DNA of 64,000 nucleotides. Origin: Enterobacter_D sp963521185 (lineage in GTDB: Bacteria > Pseudomonadota > Gammaproteobacteria > Enterobacterales > Enterobacteriaceae). The notes beneath the pieces were generated by a model, which had not been told where the DNA came from, made no database searches, and worked only from the letters and a program-made list of their open reading frames with translations. Every line of letters begins with the position of its first letter. The stretch's first letter is position 1. The position numbers were made by a program, and so were the translations under genes. Of this stretch, positions 50,977 to 58,976 are shown in pieces. The stretch spans positions 310,001-374,000 of the forward strand of contig CAUQTV010000002.1 in assembly GCA_963521185.1 (NCBI GenBank), in the 5' to 3' direction.

Positions 50977-50987
50977 TATCTCACCCG
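50977..50987 (-). promoter_or_regulatory. CsgD-binding site of csgB
   Basis: On the minus strand CGGGTGAGATA fits the reported CsgD consensus CGGGKGAGNKA at every position. It lies 124 bp before the csgB start. Confidence 0.8.
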
Positions 50988-51448
50988 CCAGTCGTATTTT
51001 GAAAGATATCTTCACCTTAAAGTATTAATCGAGAATGCAAATATGACTTTGCTAATTATTCAAAATTACGAACTGAGACACCGCTGTAAACACCTTTTTA
51101 TAACCATCGGTACTGACTTATGCCGACCCAGCCCCTAATGTGCGAGAGACATAACAATTTTGTGGTTCGGCGTACCACCGCGTCATTTCTATCTTAGCAA
51201 TGCGCATGTTGCGGCCGGTTCACACTTTTTTGTAATTGTGGAAAGATTTAATTTTACTTGCTTAATTTTTTTAACTTGATAAACAAGCCATTGCGCTCTT
51301 TTTGCTGACCTGCAAACCTGATGCAAAAGTATTAACATGTACAACTTACCCATTAAAACTAAACATCACGACAAGCGTGTTTTCACATTTTAATATTTAA
51401 TTTTACATTTTGTTACATGTTTAACACTTGATTTAAGATTAGTAATGG

Positions 51449-51455
51449 CTAGATT
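51449..51455 (+). promoter_or_regulatory. csgD promoter -10 element (sigma-S type)
   Basis: CTAGATT in the stretch GTAATGGCTAGATTGAAATC, which I recall as almost identical to the E. coli csgD promoter. A start about 51461 gives a leader of about 147 bases, in agreement with the 148-base leader in E. coli. Confidence 0.75.
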
Positions 51456-51460
51456 GAAAT

Positions 51461-51607
51461 CAGCAGTAAATTGGTACTTTGTTATTTTCGCCCTCTCTGG
51501 GCAATTTACTTTTAACTACACACAGCAGTGCAACATCTGTCAGTACTTCTGGTTTCCCTTTGGCGACATAGGGATAAAGGCAGGTGTACCTAACGCGGGG
51601 TTTCATC
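51461..51607 (+). promoter_or_regulatory. csgD mRNA leader (small-RNA target)
   Basis: The segment ACTACACACAGCAGTGCAAC followed by ATCTGTCAGTACTTCTGG (about 51515-51552) is conserved with E. coli, where hairpins here are bound by OmrA/B, McaS, RprA and GcvB. The 3' end of the leader (GGGGTTTCATC before the ATG) is also conserved; the part between the two diverges. Confidence 0.7.
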
Positions 51608-52258
51608 ATGTTTAATGAAGTCCAAAGTTTGCATGGTCAATCTATCTTATTGATCACTAAACCATCTTTACAAGCGACAGCGCTGTTACAGCATTTAAAG
51701 AATTCGCTGGCTGTCACCGGGAAACTGCATAATATTCAACGTTCTTTGGATGATATATCTTCTAATAGCGTCATATTATTCGATATGATGGAAGCGGATA
51801 AAAAACTCATCCATTACTGGCAGGAAAATTTAAGCCGTAAAAACAACAATATAAAATTATTGTTGCTGAACACGCCCGACGAATACCCCTTCCGCGATAT
51901 TGAAAACTGGCCTCACATCAATGGTGTGTTTTATGTGACTGAAGATGAGTCACGCGTTGTTGACGGCTTGCAGAGCGTACAGCGTGGCGAATGCTATTTC
52001 TCACAAAAGCTGGCCAGCTATCTCATCACCCATTCCGGTAACTACCGTTACAACAGTTCAGAATCCGCTTTGCTCACACACCGTGAGAAAGAGATCCTCA
52101 ACAAACTTCGCATAGGCGCCTCAAATATTGAGATCGCTCGCTCCCTTTTCATCAGCGAAAATACGGTTAAAACGCATCTTTATAATCTTTTCAAAAAGAT
52201 AGCGGTTAAAAATCGTACGCAGGCGGTCTCCTGGGCAAACGATAACCTCCGGCGGTAG
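51608..52258 (+). CDS. csgD: Curli and biofilm master regulator CsgD
   Basis: LuxR/FixJ-type activator of curli genes and of diguanylate cyclase/cellulose control. The sequence (216 residues from MFNEVQSLHGQ, equal to E. coli) has an N-terminal receiver-like domain lacking the phosphorylatable Asp set and a C-terminal helix-turn-helix (LTHREKEILNKLRIGASNIEIARSL then SENTVKTHLYNLFKKI). An in-frame start eight codons upstream lies in the conserved leader and is unlikely. It heads csgDEFG. Confidence 0.97.
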   Translation: MFNEVQSLHGQSILLITKPSLQATALLQHLKNSLAVTGKLHNIQRSLDDISSNSVILFDMMEADKKLIHYWQENLSRKNNNIKLLLLNTPDEYPFRDIENWPHINGVFYVTEDESRVVDGLQSVQRGECYFSQKLASYLITHSGNYRYNSSESALLTHREKEILNKLRIGASNIEIARSLFISENTVKTHLYNLFKKIAVKNRTQAVSWANDNLRR

Positions 52259-52262
52259 CGTT

Positions 52263-52652
52263 ATGAAACCGTACATAGCCTGGCTTGCGGCCGCAGAATT
52301 ACTGCTGGCCGCAGGGAACGTGCACGCTGTTGAAGTGGAAATACCTGGCTTACTGACCGACCATACCGTCTCTTCTGTAGGGCATGATTTCTACCGAGCC
52401 TTCAGTGACAAATGGGAAAGCAGCTATACAGGAAACTTAACCATTAATGAACGCCCCAGTGCGCGCTGGGGCAGTTGGATAACCATTACGGTTAATCAGG
52501 ATCTGGTTTATCAGACCTTTTTATTTCCGATTAAACGCGATTTCGATAACAACGTTAATATCGCAATAGCGCAAACCCAAGAAGCACTGAGTCACCGACA
52601 AATTGATCAGGTATTACTGAGCACTGGTGATCTGGCGCAAGATGAATTTTAA
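52263..52652 (+). CDS. csgE: Curli secretion specificity factor CsgE
   Basis: Periplasmic protein that forms a nonameric plug on CsgG and directs CsgA to the pore. The 129-residue precursor has a signal peptide (to about NVHA, then VEVEIPGLL) and the conserved GLLTDHTVSSVGHDFYRAFS. It starts four bases after the csgD stop, which suggests coupled translation, and is followed by csgF. Confidence 0.95.
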   Translation: MKPYIAWLAAAELLLAAGNVHAVEVEIPGLLTDHTVSSVGHDFYRAFSDKWESSYTGNLTINERPSARWGSWITITVNQDLVYQTFLFPIKRDFDNNVNIAIAQTQEALSHRQIDQVLLSTGDLAQDEF

Positions 52653-52678
52653 AATATATTAAATATCCGGAGGCTGTC

Positions 52679-53095
52679 ATGCGTATCGCCTATGCTGTCG
52701 TCACGCTTATGCTTGTCTCACCCTTAACCTGGGCGGGAAATATGACGTTTCAATTCCGAAATCCTAATTTTGGCGGTAACCCGAATAACGGGGCCTTTTT
52801 ACTAAACAGTGCTCAGGCACAAAACTCGTATAAAGATCCCGATTATGACGATGATTACGGAATAGAAACCCCATCAGCACTGGATAACTTTACTCAGGCT
52901 ATTCAGTCACAAATTTTGGGCGGGCTACTGACCAATATCAACACCGGTAAACCAGGCCGTATGGTGACCACTGACTTTATTGTTGATATTGCTAACAAGG
53001 ATGGACAATTACAACTCAATGTCACCGACAGAAAAACAGGCAAAACATCGACAATTGAGGTTTCAGGTTTGCAAAGCAATTCAACTGACTTTTAA
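52679..53095 (+). CDS. csgF: Curli assembly factor CsgF
   Basis: Surface-exposed factor that binds the CsgG pore and places CsgB for nucleation. The 138-residue precursor has a signal peptide (MRIAYAVVTLMLVSPLTWA) and then GNMTFQFRNPNFGGNPNNG, the N-terminal stretch that inserts into the CsgG channel. It lies 26 bp after csgE with a GGAGGC site. Confidence 0.96.
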   Translation: MRIAYAVVTLMLVSPLTWAGNMTFQFRNPNFGGNPNNGAFLLNSAQAQNSYKDPDYDDDYGIETPSALDNFTQAIQSQILGGLLTNINTGKPGRMVTTDFIVDIANKDGQLQLNVTDRKTGKTSTIEVSGLQSNSTDF

Positions 53096-53121
53096 AACAC
53101 AGCTACTACAGGATAATCATC

Positions 53122-53955
53122 ATGCAGCGCTTACTCATTTTACTGGCGGTGTGTTTACTCAGCGGATGCTTAACGGCACCGCCAAAAGAAGCGGCCAAAC
53201 CGACACTGTTGCCCAGGGCGCAAAGTTTTCGTGACTTAACGCACCTGCCCTCACCTACCGGCAAGGTCTTCGTCTCGGTCTATAACATTCAGGATGAAAC
53301 CGGGCAGTTTAAAGCCTATCCGGCCAGTAACTTTTCAACGGCGGTCCCACAAAGTGCTACCGCCATGCTGGTAACGGCGCTGAAAGATTCACGCTGGTTT
53401 ATTCCGCTCGAACGTCAGGGTCTGCAAAACCTGCTGAACGAACGTAAAATCATTCGCGCCGCCCAGGAAAACGGGACGGTGGCAATGAATAACCGCTATC
53501 CGCTACAGTCGCTGACCGCCGCTAACGTGATGATAGAAGGCTCGATCATTGGCTATGAGAGCAACGTGAAGTCAGGCGGCGTGGGTGCGCGCTACTTTGG
53601 CATCGGTGGCGATACGCAATACCAGCTCGATCAGGTGGCGGTGAACCTGCGCGTGGTGAACGTCAGCACCGGGGAGATCCTCTCCTCAGTGAATACCAGC
53701 AAAACGATCCTGTCGTATGAAGTGCAGGCAGGCGTCTTCCGCTTCATTGATTATCAGCGACTGCTGGAAGGTGAGATTGGCTATACCGCCAACGAACCGG
53801 TAATGCTGTGTCTGATGTCAGCCATTGAAACCGGCGTGATCTTCCTGATCAATGACGGTATCGATCGCGGGCTGTGGGATTTGCAGAATAAAGAAGAGAT
53901 GAAAAACGCGGTGCTGACGAAATACCGTGATATGGCTGTTCCACCCGAATCCTAA
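53122..53955 (+). CDS. csgG: Curli secretion channel lipoprotein CsgG
   Basis: Outer-membrane nonameric pore for curli subunits. The 277-residue precursor has a lipobox at LLSGC, then LTAPPKEAAKP. The channel constriction loop (YPASNFSTAVPQSA, with the Tyr/Asn/Phe residues that form the eyelet in E. coli) is conserved. It is the last gene of csgDEFG and is followed by a terminator. Confidence 0.97.
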   Translation: MQRLLILLAVCLLSGCLTAPPKEAAKPTLLPRAQSFRDLTHLPSPTGKVFVSVYNIQDETGQFKAYPASNFSTAVPQSATAMLVTALKDSRWFIPLERQGLQNLLNERKIIRAAQENGTVAMNNRYPLQSLTAANVMIEGSIIGYESNVKSGGVGARYFGIGGDTQYQLDQVAVNLRVVNVSTGEILSSVNTSKTILSYEVQAGVFRFIDYQRLLEGEIGYTANEPVMLCLMSAIETGVIFLINDGIDRGLWDLQNKEEMKNAVLTKYRDMAVPPES

Positions 53956-53972
53956 AAATAATAACGTGCGCG

Positions 53973-54004
53973 GGCGTGACGGACATTTTCGTCACGCCTT
54001 TTTT
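53973..54004. terminator. Terminator between csgG and ycdZ
   Basis: Nine-bp stem GGCGTGACG / CGTCACGCC with an 8-base loop and six T on the plus strand; the T-run touches the ycdZ stop. Confidence 0.93.
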
Positions 54005-54486
54005 CATTCTGTCAGCGCGATATCGCCCCGCCGCTTTTCACGTTTTGCCGCCAGCCATAGCCCACTGTTCTTCATCGCATAGCCAAATAACAGCCCGACG
54101 ATAAGCGAAGGCACCACGGTGCGCCAGTCGCCCTGTCCGGCAAAAGTCGCGCATGCGCCGATAAAGGTGCCCGGCACGAACGACAGCAACAGGCTTTTCG
54201 CCTGCATACACATCAGAAACGCCACGATACCGGTGATGACATAGCTGGCGATTTCAAGGTGCGGCATGAGCGCGCTGCTATGAATAATGAGCTGCGCCCA
54301 GGCGACCCCGCTTAACAAGGTGCAAAACGAAATCGCCAGCCCTTTCAGGCCGCCCTGCGGACAGGCGAAATAGGCCGTGCAGCCGAGGAAACCCGCCCAG
54401 CTGAGCAGCCCTAATGAGACCGCCACCCAGCCCCAAAGTCCGGAGAGTATGCCTGTGGTCAGTGCGATGGAAAAGAGTATGTTCAT
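54004..54486 (-). CDS. ycdZ: Inner-membrane protein YcdZ (DUF1097)
   Basis: Predicted five-segment membrane protein of unknown function, 160 residues from MNILFSIALTTGILSGLWGW. The conserved core LGCTAYFACPQGGLKGLAIS and SFVPGTFIGACATFAGQGDW is nearly the same as in E. coli; the C-terminal tail varies. An upstream in-frame ATG would add a non-hydrophobic extension. It is convergent with csgG. Confidence 0.92.
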   Translation of the reverse strand: MNILFSIALTTGILSGLWGWVAVSLGLLSWAGFLGCTAYFACPQGGLKGLAISFCTLLSGVAWAQLIIHSSALMPHLEIASYVITGIVAFLMCMQAKSLLLSFVPGTFIGACATFAGQGDWRTVVPSLIVGLLFGYAMKNSGLWLAAKREKRRGDIALTE

Positions 54487-54587
54487 GGCGCGCATCTTAG
54501 CAGATACGCGGCACGTTTTTGAGATCGGCTGCACGAAATTTGCAATACCGGCAAACCCGTTACATTTTTAATGTGACGAAAGTCACA

Positions 54588-55142
54588 TTATTCAGCCTCA
54601 TCTTCCTGCAACTCGTCCCACATTGCCGACAGTGCTTCACGCGTCAGCAGCGCCAGCGTGCGCCAGAACGGCGAAGTGGCATGGGCTTCGACTTTGCCAA
54701 GGAAGGTACCGCACCACGGCAAAAGATAGTCGGCAAACAGCGTGTCGAGCGCTTCGCTTTCATCTTCGGCAGCGTGATCTTCAAGCCAGGAGGCCGCCAG
54801 CAGCAAGGTGCCAAAATGATCGGCGGGTGCATCGGTGAGCGGCATACCGCGTGCGGTCAAAAAGGCACGCACCTCTTCCTGTGTGGCACCGTCAACCCAG
54901 TGGCTTCGGTACGGCGACACGCTGCAATCGTCGCCGACAAACAGCGCGTCGTAATCTGCGGTCAGGGCCGGCATATCGGTACTGTTTTGCAGACGGGTAA
55001 GTAACTCATCCTGCTCCAGCGGCCAGTTGGCGGCCAGTTTCCCTTCGCTGATAAGCGTGTAGACCGGGGCCAACACCGGATCCTGCGGATGACGATAATA
55101 GAGCGAGCCTAACACGCGGCAGAGGATCGAAAACTCATTCAT
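54588..55142 (-). CDS. ycdY: TorD/DmsD-family chaperone YcdY
   Basis: Member of the redox-enzyme maturation chaperone family. In E. coli YcdY is reported to aid zinc uptake by the neighbouring YcdX, so the pair acts together. The 184-residue, all-helical protein has the family pattern FSILCRVLGSLYYRHP at the N terminus and PCYDALFVG-like DYDALFVGDD and SPYRSHWVDGATQEEVR. It is 21 bp downstream of ycdX. Confidence 0.92.
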   Translation of the reverse strand: MNEFSILCRVLGSLYYRHPQDPVLAPVYTLISEGKLAANWPLEQDELLTRLQNSTDMPALTADYDALFVGDDCSVSPYRSHWVDGATQEEVRAFLTARGMPLTDAPADHFGTLLLAASWLEDHAAEDESEALDTLFADYLLPWCGTFLGKVEAHATSPFWRTLALLTREALSAMWDELQEDEAE

Positions 55143-55163
55143 TGGTTGATTCCATTAACAGCA

Positions 55164-55901
55164 TTAAAAGTCAGCAAATTCAGTAATTGGCGGCATGCCG
55201 CGTGATTCAAGAAAACTCAGTAAACGTCGCGGGGTGACGTTAAGAATGCGATCTTCCGGGAAGTTTACGTCATCAAGCACTTTACGGCACTCGGTAAAAT
55301 CACCCAGTGAGAACGCGGTATGCGAATCCGATCCCAGCGCGACCCAGCCACCCGCATCGCGCACGGCGGCGGCAATGGCCCGGCAGTTCGCTTCGCTGCC
55401 CTTGCGCGAGTGAATAAAGGAGGAGTTGTTAATTTCCAGCGCCACCTGGTATTTGGCTGCCGCCCCGGCGATGGCCGGAATATCGACGGGATACTTCGGG
55501 TTTCCAGGGTGACTAATAATGTGCACCTGCCCGCTGGCCATGGTGGCGATCATCGCCTGGGTGTTGGTGGCTTTATCACCGGGGGCCATTACCGGCTCGT
55601 GAAACCCGGCAATGATCAGATCCAGCGAATCAAGCATGGGGCCGGTGCAGTCGATTTCACCGTCAATGTTTTTAATGTTGGCTTCGATACCGCGCAGGAT
55701 ACCGACGCCGTCCACCACGCGCGGCCAGATGCGCATATTAATAAAGTGCCAGTGATGGGGCGCATCGGCCATATCCGGGCCGTGGTCGGTGATGGCGAAC
55801 AGCTTAAGGCCTTTTTGTTTTGCGATGGCAATGTAGTCGTGAAGCGTGCTGTAAGCGTGGGTGCTGGCGACGGTGTGCATATGCAGGTCAACGGGATACA
55901 T
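55164..55901 (-). CDS. ycdX: PHP-family zinc phosphatase YcdX
   Basis: Trinuclear-zinc phosphatase of the PHP superfamily, linked to swarming in E. coli. The 245-residue protein has the metal-binding motifs DLHMHTVAS at the N terminus, ITDHGPDM, GIEANIKNIDGEID, GFHEP, ISHPGNP, NNSS and GSDSHTAF, which is the full PHP set. It is followed by ycdY and preceded by the divergent gap to ghrA. Confidence 0.95.
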   Translation of the reverse strand: MYPVDLHMHTVASTHAYSTLHDYIAIAKQKGLKLFAITDHGPDMADAPHHWHFINMRIWPRVVDGVGILRGIEANIKNIDGEIDCTGPMLDSLDLIIAGFHEPVMAPGDKATNTQAMIATMASGQVHIISHPGNPKYPVDIPAIAGAAAKYQVALEINNSSFIHSRKGSEANCRAIAAAVRDAGGWVALGSDSHTAFSLGDFTECRKVLDDVNFPEDRILNVTPRRLLSFLESRGMPPITEFADF

Positions 55902-55992
55902 GAGTTTCTCCTGTCGTTATCACGTTTTTGGCAAGGATAGCAAAATTCCCTCGCCTTTTTAATGACAGCCCCGGCGCGTGCCGGGGGTGAAG

Positions 55993-56931
55993 TTAGTAGC
56001 CGCGCAGACGATCGACCTGTCCGCTGGTGGGTTTCCCTTCTTCAAGCTGCGTAATGGTCCAGGCGATATAAGCAATGGCCTCTTTCGGCTGGGTGACGGC
56101 GGCAACGTGCGGCGTCATCAGCACGCGCGGGTGCGCCCACAGCGGGCTTGTTTCAGGCAGCGGCTCCTGGCTGAACACATCCAGCATCGCGCCTTTGAGT
56201 TTGCCGCTGTCGAGCGCCTGCAACAGATCCTCTTCCACCAGATGCGCGCCGCGCGCCAGGTTAATCACATAGCTTTCATCCGCCAGCTGGTTCAGTAGCG
56301 ACAGATTGATGATCCCGGCGGTGTCGGCGGTATTCGGCAACAGGTTGATCAGCACACGCGTGCCGCGTAAAAAATCGCCCAGTTCTGCGTCACCGGCAAA
56401 GCTTGTCACCCCCGGCCAGTTTTTACGCGAGCGGCTCCAGCAGCGCAGCGGGAAGCCCCACTCCTGTAGGCTCTCAGCCACCTTCGAACCGAGCACGCCT
56501 GCGCCCAGCACGCCGACGGTGAAATCTTCCCGCGCGTACTCATCGAGCGGCTGCCATTTCGCCTCTCTCTTTAGCGCCTGGTAGTCATCAAAGCGGCGGA
56601 ACCAGTGCAGCACCTGGCTGACGGCGTACTCCTGCATCTGTAGTCCCATACCGGTGTCTTCGAGACGAAACAGTGGAACGCTGGGAAGCAGCATGTCCGG
56701 GTGGGCTTTCAGCTCGTTAAGAATGGCGTCCACGCCAGCGCCCAGTGAGAATACCGCCTTGAGCGCGCGCCCTTGCAGCATCTCGACCGGGGGATGCCAG
56801 ACCAGCGCATAGTCGGCAGGATCGTTATCACCGGGCGTCCATGGCCGCACGCGGGCTTGCGGTATCACCCGCGTGAGTTCATTGATCCAGTAAGGGGTAT
56901 CAAATGACGGATGATAGAAAAGGATATCCAT
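55993..56931 (-). CDS. ghrA: Glyoxylate/hydroxypyruvate reductase A
   Basis: NADPH-dependent reduction of glyoxylate and hydroxypyruvate in the cytosol. The 312-residue protein is of the D-2-hydroxyacid dehydrogenase family, with Rossmann motif GVLGAGVLGSKVAESL, the catalytic Arg in INLARGAHLVEEDL and the Glu/His pair in FSQEPLPETSPLWAHPRVLMTPHVA. Its length equals E. coli GhrA. It points away from the serine tRNA genes. Confidence 0.96.
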   Translation of the reverse strand: MDILFYHPSFDTPYWINELTRVIPQARVRPWTPGDNDPADYALVWHPPVEMLQGRALKAVFSLGAGVDAILNELKAHPDMLLPSVPLFRLEDTGMGLQMQEYAVSQVLHWFRRFDDYQALKREAKWQPLDEYAREDFTVGVLGAGVLGSKVAESLQEWGFPLRCWSRSRKNWPGVTSFAGDAELGDFLRGTRVLINLLPNTADTAGIINLSLLNQLADESYVINLARGAHLVEEDLLQALDSGKLKGAMLDVFSQEPLPETSPLWAHPRVLMTPHVAAVTQPKEAIAYIAWTITQLEEGKPTSGQVDRLRGY

Positions 56932-57110
56932 AATGACTCCAGCGGTTAATTCGCGTCAGATTTATTGATGATCTTTATTCACTTAGCAGCATAACAAATT
57001 TCGGCGTTGCGCAGGCGCAAACTGTGATGATGATAAAAAAATCAATTCCAGAACGATTTAGAAGCAGGTTGCTGTAACTTTGTCTAAACGCGCTAATTAA
57101 TTGAAAAAGA

Positions 57111-57145
57111 TGATTGACGCTGGATGCGGATTTCCCTACATTAGC
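57111..57145 (+). promoter_or_regulatory. Promoter of first tRNA-Ser
   Basis: TTGACG, 17 bases, TACATT, followed by the GC-rich discriminator AGCGCCG, typical of stringently controlled stable RNA promoters. Confidence 0.8.
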
Positions 57146-57175
57146 GCCGTCCCAGCAACAACGGGATGACAATAC

Positions 57176-57263
57176 GGTGAGGTGTCCGAGTGGCTGAAGG
57201 AGCACGCCTGGAAAGTGTGTATACGGCAACGTATCGAGGGTTCGAACCCCTCTCTCACCGCCA
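57176..57263 (+). tRNA. serX: tRNA-Ser (anticodon GGA), copy 1
   Basis: An 88-base class II tRNA with encoded CCA. Acceptor arms GGTGAGG / TCTCACC with discriminator G, an anticodon stem CACGC / GTGTG around loop CTGGAAA (anticodon GGA, reads UCC and UCU), a long variable arm (TATACGGCAACGTATC region) and the GGGTTCGAACCCC T arm. It corresponds to E. coli serX at the same locus. Its own promoter precedes it and a terminator follows. Confidence 0.97.
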
Positions 57264-57275
57264 CATTTTAAAGAA

Positions 57276-57304
57276 AGCTCGCATGAAAATGCGGGCTTTT
57301 TTTT
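57276..57304 (+). terminator. Terminator of first tRNA-Ser
   Basis: AGCTCGCAT-GAAA-ATGCGGGCT stem (one G-T pair, GNRA-type loop) followed by eight T. Confidence 0.93.
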
Positions 57305-57376
57305 CGTCTGTGATGGCTACGCCGCCGCGCAGTCGCTCACTGCGTAACCGAACGCTCCGGCGTGATGAAAATCTTC

Positions 57377-57412
57377 TTGACCGTTTTCGTTGAACTCCCT
57401 ATAGTAGCGCCC
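57377..57412 (+). promoter_or_regulatory. Promoter of second tRNA-Ser
   Basis: TTGACC, 17 bases, TATAGT, followed by AGCGCCCCG. Spacing and discriminator match the first copy, while the sequence between the elements differs. Confidence 0.8.
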
Positions 57413-57446
57413 CGTTGCCCCCTACGGGAAGGCAGCAAAACAATAC

Positions 57447-57534
57447 GGTGAGGTGTCCGAGTGGCTGAAGGAGCACGCCTGGAAAGTGTGTATACGGCAA
57501 CGTATCGAGGGTTCGAACCCCTCTCTCACCGCCA
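57447..57534 (+). tRNA. tRNA-Ser (anticodon GGA), copy 2
   Basis: Identical in sequence to the first copy over all 88 bases, including CCA. Identity extends to CAATAC upstream and to CACATTTTAA downstream, then to the terminator with small changes. The two are 271 bases apart. Because each has a promoter and terminator, they form two single-gene units. Confidence 0.97.
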
Positions 57535-57546
57535 CATTTTAAGAAG

Positions 57547-57576
57547 AGCTCGCATGAAAATGCGGGCTTTTTTTTT
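57547..57576 (+). terminator. Terminator of second tRNA-Ser
   Basis: Same AGCTCGCAT-GAAA-ATGCGGGCT stem as copy 1, followed by nine T. Confidence 0.93.
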
Positions 57577-57594
57577 CGCATATTGCCCGCCCCA

Positions 57595-57626
57595 GTGCAA
57601 AAGCAAAGCCCGGTTTCCCGGGCTTT
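57595..57626 (-). terminator. Terminator of phoH
   Basis: Nine-bp stem AAAGCCCGG / CCGGGCTTT with a 4-base loop, followed on the minus strand by GCTTTTGC. Confidence 0.88.
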
Positions 57627-57642
57627 GTCATCACAAAGTCTT

Positions 57643-58431
57643 TCAGTAGTACGCTTGCAGCGTTCGCTGGCACAGTGCCGAGCGCACGCAGTCATCTTTG
57701 GTAAAGCGCACCACACCTATCATCTCATCTTCCTCAAAACGTGCCAGCGCGTCGCTCAGGCCGGACTTCACGCCCGACGGCAAATCACACTGGGTAATAT
57801 CACCGTTCACAATCACGGTCACGTTTTCCCCGAGGCGAGTCAAAAACATCTTCATTTGCGCAGCGGTCACGTTCTGGGCCTCGTCGAGAATGACGACCGC
57901 ATTTTCAAATGTACGTCCGCGCATGTAGGCGAACGGCGCGATTTCTACCTTACCAATCTCTGGTCGCAGGCAGTATTGCATAAAGGACGCTCCGAGGCGT
58001 TTCACCAGCACGTCGTACACGGGCCGGAAGTAGGGAGCGAACTTCTCCGAGATATCACCGGGTAAGAAGCCAAGATCTTCATCGGCTTGCAGGACCGGTC
58101 GGGTCACAATAATCCTCTCCACATCCTTATGAATGAGGGCTTCCGCCGCTTTCGCTGCACTGATCCAGGTTTTGCCGCATCCCGCTTCACCGGTTGCAAA
58201 GATAAGCGATTTACTCTCGATAGCATTCAGGTAGTGCGCCTGAGCTTCATTGCGTGCGGCAATTGGGGAATTATCACGGCTGTCACGCGCCATGCCAATT
58301 GATTCTACGCCACTCATCTGCACAAGCGAGGTGACCGATTCTTCTTCACGTTGTTTGTAGCTGCGTGAATCCCGTCTCAGCACACGTTTTGCTTCACGAC
58401 GAGCTTTGATCACTGCTTTTTGTCTTCCCAT
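57643..58431 (-). CDS. phoH: PhoH family ATPase / phosphate starvation-inducible protein
   Basis: Cytosolic P-loop ATPase of the Pho regulon; PhoH proteins have helicase-like folds and are linked to RNA metabolism. From MGRQKAVIKARREAKRVLRR the protein has 262 residues, with Walker A ATGEAGCGKT and Walker B VVILDEAQN, plus the NGDITQCDLP motif. An AAGGTG site lies seven bases before this ATG. The frame is open for another 92 codons upstream (to 58707), matching the 354-residue form annotated in K-12, but that part has a strong palindrome and reads like a leader (see findings). Confidence 0.9.
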   Translation of the reverse strand: MGRQKAVIKARREAKRVLRRDSRSYKQREEESVTSLVQMSGVESIGMARDSRDNSPIAARNEAQAHYLNAIESKSLIFATGEAGCGKTWISAAKAAEALIHKDVERIIVTRPVLQADEDLGFLPGDISEKFAPYFRPVYDVLVKRLGASFMQYCLRPEIGKVEIAPFAYMRGRTFENAVVILDEAQNVTAAQMKMFLTRLGENVTVIVNGDITQCDLPSGVKSGLSDALARFEEDEMIGVVRFTKDDCVRSALCQRTLQAYY

Positions 58432-58843
58432 GGATCGCACCTTGAGTTGTTGGTTTACATCACACGCGTCGGAACCGACGCGATTATGCGCACGAACGTC
58501 TGAGGTTTGGCTTCCTTGTAAGCCATGACTTGCCTGCTGAAATGACGCAACAGAACGACCCGCAGTGTTATCTGCCGCGTCGGTGAACTCATGATTTTTG
58601 GGGGAGGAGGAAAATTCAGCGGTGAGGAAATCGCTACCGGTAGAGGGCCTGCCGCACCGGGTTTTGCGGGATGATTCATTACATTGTCCAGTTGAGGACC
58701 TTACCATTCGCGATCTCCATAGTGAAAACCATCACTGCCGGGAACTACCGCTGATGCTCTAATTACAACAAAAATTATCATAAATGCAACATTAAATTTA
58801 CGAAAATATAACGCACATCTTCCCCTTCAGTGAGATAGAGCAT
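58432..58843 (-). promoter_or_regulatory. phoH leader / upstream region
   Basis: About 410 bases between the Pho box and the preferred phoH start. It contains the perfect palindrome CGCGTCGG-AA-CCGACGCG (58465-58482) 34 bases before the start codon. The reading frame of phoH stays open through 58707, so part of it could be an N-terminal extension. No other gene is seen. Confidence 0.5.
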
Positions 58844-58861
58844 CTGACATTTATATTACAG
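58844..58861 (-). promoter_or_regulatory. Candidate Pho box of phoH
   Basis: On the minus strand CTGTAATATAAATGTCAG: two 7-base halves (CTGTAAT and ATGTCAG) with a 4-base A/T spacer, against the PhoB consensus CTGTCAT-N4-CTGTCAT (6/7 and 5/7). It lies about 140 bp before the longest phoH frame. Confidence 0.6.
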
Positions 58862-58940
58862 AAATATAACAAGGAGTTGCTCATACAAAAAAATGATGGC
58901 TTATCGGCCACGAAATTGTGAGCAAATACAACAGAAGGTG

Positions 58941-58970
58941 AAAAATGCCCCGTCGTGGTGAACGGGGCAT
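58941..58970 (-). terminator. Terminator of efeUOB
   Basis: Nine-bp stem ATGCCCCGT / ACGGGGCAT with an 8-base loop, followed on the minus strand by TTTTTCACC, six bases after efeB. Confidence 0.9.
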
Positions 58971-58976
58971 CCCTCA

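Larger units (their letters stand above)
50854..51607. promoter_or_regulatory. Divergent csgBAC / csgDEFG control region
   Basis: About 750 bp of AT-rich, gene-free sequence between the two curli operons. Readable elements are a CsgD box near csgB, a sigma-S type csgD promoter and a conserved csgD leader, each listed separately. In E. coli this region binds OmpR, CpxR, IHF, H-NS, MlrA and others; their sites are too loose to place by eye. Confidence 0.85.

Noticed and set aside
57176..57534. Possible genomic island or prophage attachment at the tandem tRNA-Ser genes.
   Set aside because: The 271-base period contains only promoter, tRNA and terminator. No integrase or foreign genes lie between or beside them, and phoH follows in the normal order.
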